In this document: in pieces, positions 61,732 through 64,000 of the stretch | Layout: the number at the start of each line of letters is the position of its first letter | Position numbering within the stretch: the first letter of the stretch is position 1 | NCBI RefSeq assembly: GCF_937873615.1 | Contig: NZ_CALMYP010000012.1 | Location: 42,317 to 106,316 of the forward strand | Length of the DNA stretch: 64,000 bases | Reading direction: 5' to 3' | Source: an uncultured Paracoccus sp. | GTDB taxonomy: Bacteria > Pseudomonadota > Alphaproteobacteria > Rhodobacterales > Rhodobacteraceae | Made by a program: the position numbers and the translations under genes | The notes under the pieces: generated by a model | The model's input: only the letters and a program-made list of their open reading frames with translations | Told to the model about the DNA's origin: nothing | Database searches by the model: none

Positions 61732-61810
61732 AACAGGAGAAATTTTGCGAAAATCATTGCCGGAATCAGCAATGGGAGATTCCGGCCCTACACGTTAACA
61801 GGAGACGAAC
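61732..61810 (+). promoter_or_regulatory. Leader with a possible 17-codon upstream frame and hairpin
   Basis: A ribosome site AACAGGAGA (61732-61740) precedes a short frame TTG 61745 to TAA 61798 (MRKSLPESAMGDSGPTR). The same AACAGGAGA recurs at 61797-61805 before the main gene. Within the short frame lies a perfect 9-bp inverted repeat (61759-61767 with 61778-61786). It may be a regulatory leader. Confidence 0.45.
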
Positions 61811-62341
61811 ATGATTGCTTTCAAGTTTCTCACAGTTTTCGGTGCCGCAGCTCTTTTGACATCCGTCGCAAATGCAGAAGTCCTTTCCCCGGGCTCGGAT
61901 AACTTTACCGAGGTCGGAAAAGAAGGTCCCTGGACGATTTATGCAGATGCAAACCGCCAATCCTGTCTGATCGAGGGTCTGGACGGCGCCGGGAACGTCG
62001 TCCAAATGGGGCTGACCAGCGATCACTCGCTCGGTTATGTCGGTGTTTTCACCCCCGCAGATGTCGGCCTTGCCAATGGCGGCACCCAGGAAATCACCAT
62101 CGGCGTCAACGGCCATGCCTATTCCGGCGAGGTCAAGATGCGCGAGCATGGGCTGGCCGACGGCTATCAGGGCGGTTATTTTCTGGCCAATAACCCCCAA
62201 TTCGTCGAGGACATGATGGTGGGTCAGGTTCTGATCGCCTTCCCAAACGACTCGGGCCAGGGGGTTGAAGTGGACCTGACCGGAAGTCGCGCGGCTATTG
62301 AGGCTGCTGCAAGCTGCACGCAAAGCCTGATGGCACAATAA
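61811..62341 (+). CDS. Secreted protein, function unknown
   Basis: This 176-residue protein begins with a clear signal peptide (MIAFKFLTVFGAAALLTSVA, cleavage after ANA). A beta-rich domain follows (WTIYADANRQSCLIEGLDGA, later GQVLIAFPNDSGQGVEVDLT). Two cysteines, near residue 54 and near the C-terminus, could form a disulfide in the periplasm. Layout and size recall proteins of the invasion-associated locus B group, but I cannot confirm the match. AGGAGA precedes ATG 61811. It has its own terminator. Its base composition is less GC-rich than the core genes. Confidence 0.8.
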   Translation: MIAFKFLTVFGAAALLTSVANAEVLSPGSDNFTEVGKEGPWTIYADANRQSCLIEGLDGAGNVVQMGLTSDHSLGYVGVFTPADVGLANGGTQEITIGVNGHAYSGEVKMREHGLADGYQGGYFLANNPQFVEDMMVGQVLIAFPNDSGQGVEVDLTGSRAAIEAAASCTQSLMAQ

Positions 62342-62362
62342 ATCGCGACACGTCCATCAACG

Positions 62363-62391
62363 CACCCAGCCTGATTTCCGGCTGGGTGTTT
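62363..62391 (+). terminator. Intrinsic terminator of the secreted-protein gene
   Basis: A perfect 9-bp stem (62363-62371 with 62380-62388) is followed by TTT. It lies 21 bp after the stop codon. The T run is short. Confidence 0.75.
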
Positions 62392-62738
62392 CCATGACGG
62401 TTCGCTGAATCATGATTATTTATGCAAAAGGTCATGGTTCGGCTGTAATCTCTAAGTCCGATCACATCATCACGACAATAAAAATAATTCGATCTTGAAA
62501 ATCTCTGATTTAAAAAATTCATTTCGTTCACAGTTTAGGTCTATCACCAAGGATATATTTCGGAAATACAATCAAGTTTCAGGCAGGTCATGGCTCCGAT
62601 GCACAAATGCACAGGAGATTTCTGGGATACGGAACCACCAATGGATCAATCATCGAGGCCGCGCCGAACCTGATTTCGGCGCTCACCCATGCGGGCGGGA
62701 ACCGGTTGACCGTCCGGCTGCCCAAAGGGTCCGAAACA
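62392..62738. other. AT-rich intergenic stretch
   Basis: No supported gene. Bases 62400-62600 are strikingly AT-rich (runs such as AATAAAAATAATTC and GATTTAAAAAATTC) compared with the rest of the window. The remainder is GC-rich again but has no ribosome site or terminator that I can recognise. It may be the scar of a lost or gained segment. Confidence 0.5.
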
Positions 62739-63641
62739 TCAGCCCTGCGCGTCGTCCGGAACCAGGCGCCGCACATAGCGCACGCCAACTTTCGATTTCA
62801 GCATCCGCTTCGCGGTGTCGTACAGCCCGGCATCGCGCAACACGCGTTGAGTACGGTAGTGAACCGTAAATATCTCGCGATCCTCGGGAAGCGGCTTGCC
62901 TTTAAGCCTGCCACCCAGGATGAAATGCTGCTCCTCAGGAAGAATGTTCCACATCAGACCGGCCTTCCTGATCGCCACCGGCAGCGTCATCTGGTCGAGA
63001 TACGGGCGCCGCTTGGGGATATGCTCGGCCCGGTCCAACTGGCGCGCGCAATCATACCAGACCTGCCCGAAATGCCGCCCGTCAGGCAGAGTCTCGGGGA
63101 AACCGACCAGTCCCGAACTGAAATAGGGCGGCACCTTCTTGCGTCTGCGCATCAGGCTCATCCGCTCCTCGGGCACATCCATGTCGAAGACTTCGTAAAG
63201 ATCTTTCCAGATCGATGCGTCCGCCCACATCATCGAAGCTGCCTTGGAGCAGGAGACATGCCCCGGCACGAAAAGATTCTCGGGCCGGTTCGGGCGCAGA
63301 AACAGAATGTCGCTGTCGAGGAAGGCCGAATAGGCGGTGTCGCGAGGCTGCAGAGCGGCGATGATCTTGTTGCCGTGCGGATAGGGCGTGTCCCACATTC
63401 CTTCAGTCCGCATCGGCCGGATCTCGGCATTCATCATCTCATGTGCCTTGAACACGGCGGGGTGCAACTCGTCCATCCGATGTTCGGGACAATAGCCGAT
63501 GGCCTGCACATCCTCGCCAAAATAGGTGCGGATCGAGGCGAGAAGATCGCATGCCATAATCTGATAATCGGGCGGCTCGACGATATAGAAGAAGGCCACC
63601 TTGCCAGTCATCGCCGGATTATCCATGCGCGCATTCACCAT
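62739..63641 (-). CDS. Glycosyltransferase-like protein, GT-A fold, function unknown
   Basis: This 300-residue protein begins (residue 15 on) VAFFYIVEPPDYQIMACDLL and has a probable metal-binding DXD in SAFLDSDILFLRPNRP. The PYFSSGLVGFPETL and LDQMTLPVAIRKAG segments are common in GT8-like and related nucleotide-sugar transferases. There are no membrane spans. AGGGGAC precedes ATG 63641. The codon usage and base composition look less GC-biased than the neighbours, and the gene stands between an AT-rich patch and a tRNA, suggesting acquisition. The acceptor is unknown. Confidence 0.7.
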   Translation of the reverse strand: MVNARMDNPAMTGKVAFFYIVEPPDYQIMACDLLASIRTYFGEDVQAIGYCPEHRMDELHPAVFKAHEMMNAEIRPMRTEGMWDTPYPHGNKIIAALQPRDTAYSAFLDSDILFLRPNRPENLFVPGHVSCSKAASMMWADASIWKDLYEVFDMDVPEERMSLMRRRKKVPPYFSSGLVGFPETLPDGRHFGQVWYDCARQLDRAEHIPKRRPYLDQMTLPVAIRKAGLMWNILPEEQHFILGGRLKGKPLPEDREIFTVHYRTQRVLRDAGLYDTAKRMLKSKVGVRYVRRLVPDDAQG

Positions 63642-63918
63642 GATGTCCCCTGCCAGTCCTCGAACATCGGCACTCTAGAGAAGCGGCTGCACGGTGACAA
63701 TCGGGGATTGAAAAGGCCCGAATCTTCGCGATTCCCGGGGAGAACCTGGTGGGGGAGACTGCTTCTGCTTTCGTTAAATCGGGTCAGGCAACACCCGCGC
63801 GTTCGGCAGGGTCGAGGCGTCAGGTTCCCCGCATTTGGTCTTGCGGACCGGGGCCACAGGGGGCAGCGCCTGCTGGCCAACTCAAAAGCCGAAAGCGCAT
63901 GGAAAACAATAAGATGAT
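63642..63918. other. Non-coding stretch between the glycosyltransferase-like gene and tRNA-Arg
   Basis: I see no credible gene, terminator or repeat in these 277 bp. The promoter of the glycosyltransferase-like gene should be here. No copy of the tRNA 3' end is found in it. Confidence 0.4.
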
Positions 63919-63995
63919 TGGCGGACCCGGAGCGATTCGAACGCCCGACCCCCAGATTCGTAGTCTGGTGCTCTATCCAGCTGAGCTACGGGTCC
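63919..63995 (-). tRNA. tRNA-Arg(ACG)
   Basis: The cloverleaf folds on the minus strand. The acceptor arms GGACCCG and CGGGTCC are perfect (63989-63995 with 63923-63929). The D arm is GCTC/GAGC. The anticodon stem CCAGA/TCTGG holds the loop CTACGAA, giving anticodon ACG (read as ICG). The T loop is TTCGAAT. The discriminator is G, and CCA is encoded (63919-63921). It reads CGU, CGC and CGA. Confidence 0.97.
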
Positions 63996-64000
63996 GCTGT

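Noticed and set aside
62607-63917. 436-codon plus-strand frame over the glycosyltransferase-like gene
   Set aside because: The minus strand has a ribosome site and GT-A motifs, while the plus translation is His/Arg-rich without any recognised pattern.
63919-63995. tRNA-Arg as an attachment site of an integrated element
   Set aside because: No integrase gene and no duplicated 3' tRNA segment were found within the window.

Overview
This 64 kb window is chromosomal core DNA from a GC-rich alphaproteobacterium of the Rhodobacterales, most like Paracoccus and its relatives. The evidence is the neighbouring ctrA and sciP cell-cycle regulators, an LpxI-type (not LpxH) lipid A pathway, a type A RNase P RNA, a CtaA of the alphaproteobacterial type, and RpoD-like promoters with TTGAC -35 boxes. 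I see no insertion sequence, prophage, CRISPR array or rRNA operon. Genes are tightly packed, and many pairs overlap by ATGA.

Layout. 1-4.6 kb: the 3' part of gyrA, an AI-2E family transporter, a J-domain protein facing bolA, and tRNA-Gly(GCC). 4.8-9.5 kb: ctaA with an M32 carboxypeptidase, then a flavin reductase, a YdhF-type aldo/keto reductase and an acetyltransferase. 9.6-12.8 kb: rpmA-rplU and transketolase. 12.9-20.4 kb: an EamA permease, an LpxL-type acyltransferase, a cation/proton antiporter with a TrkA-N domain, a DEAD-box helicase with a repetitive tail, and lnt. 20.4-24.9 kb: rpmG, rnpB, a FucP-type transporter, a 38-residue small gene, and psuK-psuG for pseudouridine breakdown. 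24.9-30.7 kb: a patatin-like lipase, a 45-residue membrane peptide, recG and ligA. 30.9-33.2 kb: ctrA, sciP and mnmA. 33.2-36.5 kb: fabZ-lpxA-lpxI-lpxB. 36.6-43.3 kb: a MoxR/DUF58/DUF4159 operon. 43.4-44.7 kb: a DUF1285 protein and a hydroxypyruvate isomerase-like protein. 44.7-49.8 kb: a ketoacyl synthase, an acyl carrier protein, lpxD and an L,D-transpeptidase, with a divergent MepK-like endopeptidase. 49.9-53.4 kb: a DsbA/FrnE protein, a cold-shock protein and thrS. 53.4-60.4 kb: a glycosyltransferase, a Bcr-type efflux pump, fdhD, an AGE epimerase and modABC. 60.5-64 kb: ychF, a secreted protein behind an unusual leader, an AT-rich patch, a glycosyltransferase-like gene and tRNA-Arg(ACG).

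Common themes. Envelope construction dominates: lipid A synthesis (fabZ, lpxA, lpxI, lpxB, lpxD and an LpxL-like enzyme), lipoprotein acylation (lnt) and 3-3 peptidoglycan cross-link formation and cleavage (the L,D-transpeptidase and MepK-like pair). The most interesting unit is the ketoacyl synthase/acyl carrier protein pair joined to lpxD. It looks like a dedicated acyl supply for the LpxD step, and it could explain the 3-oxo acyl chains known in lipid A of Rhodobacter relatives. Other themes are information processing (gyrA, recG, ligA, thrS, mnmA, ychF, ribosomal proteins, rnpB), cell-cycle control (ctrA, sciP) and molybdenum supply (modABC with fdhD).
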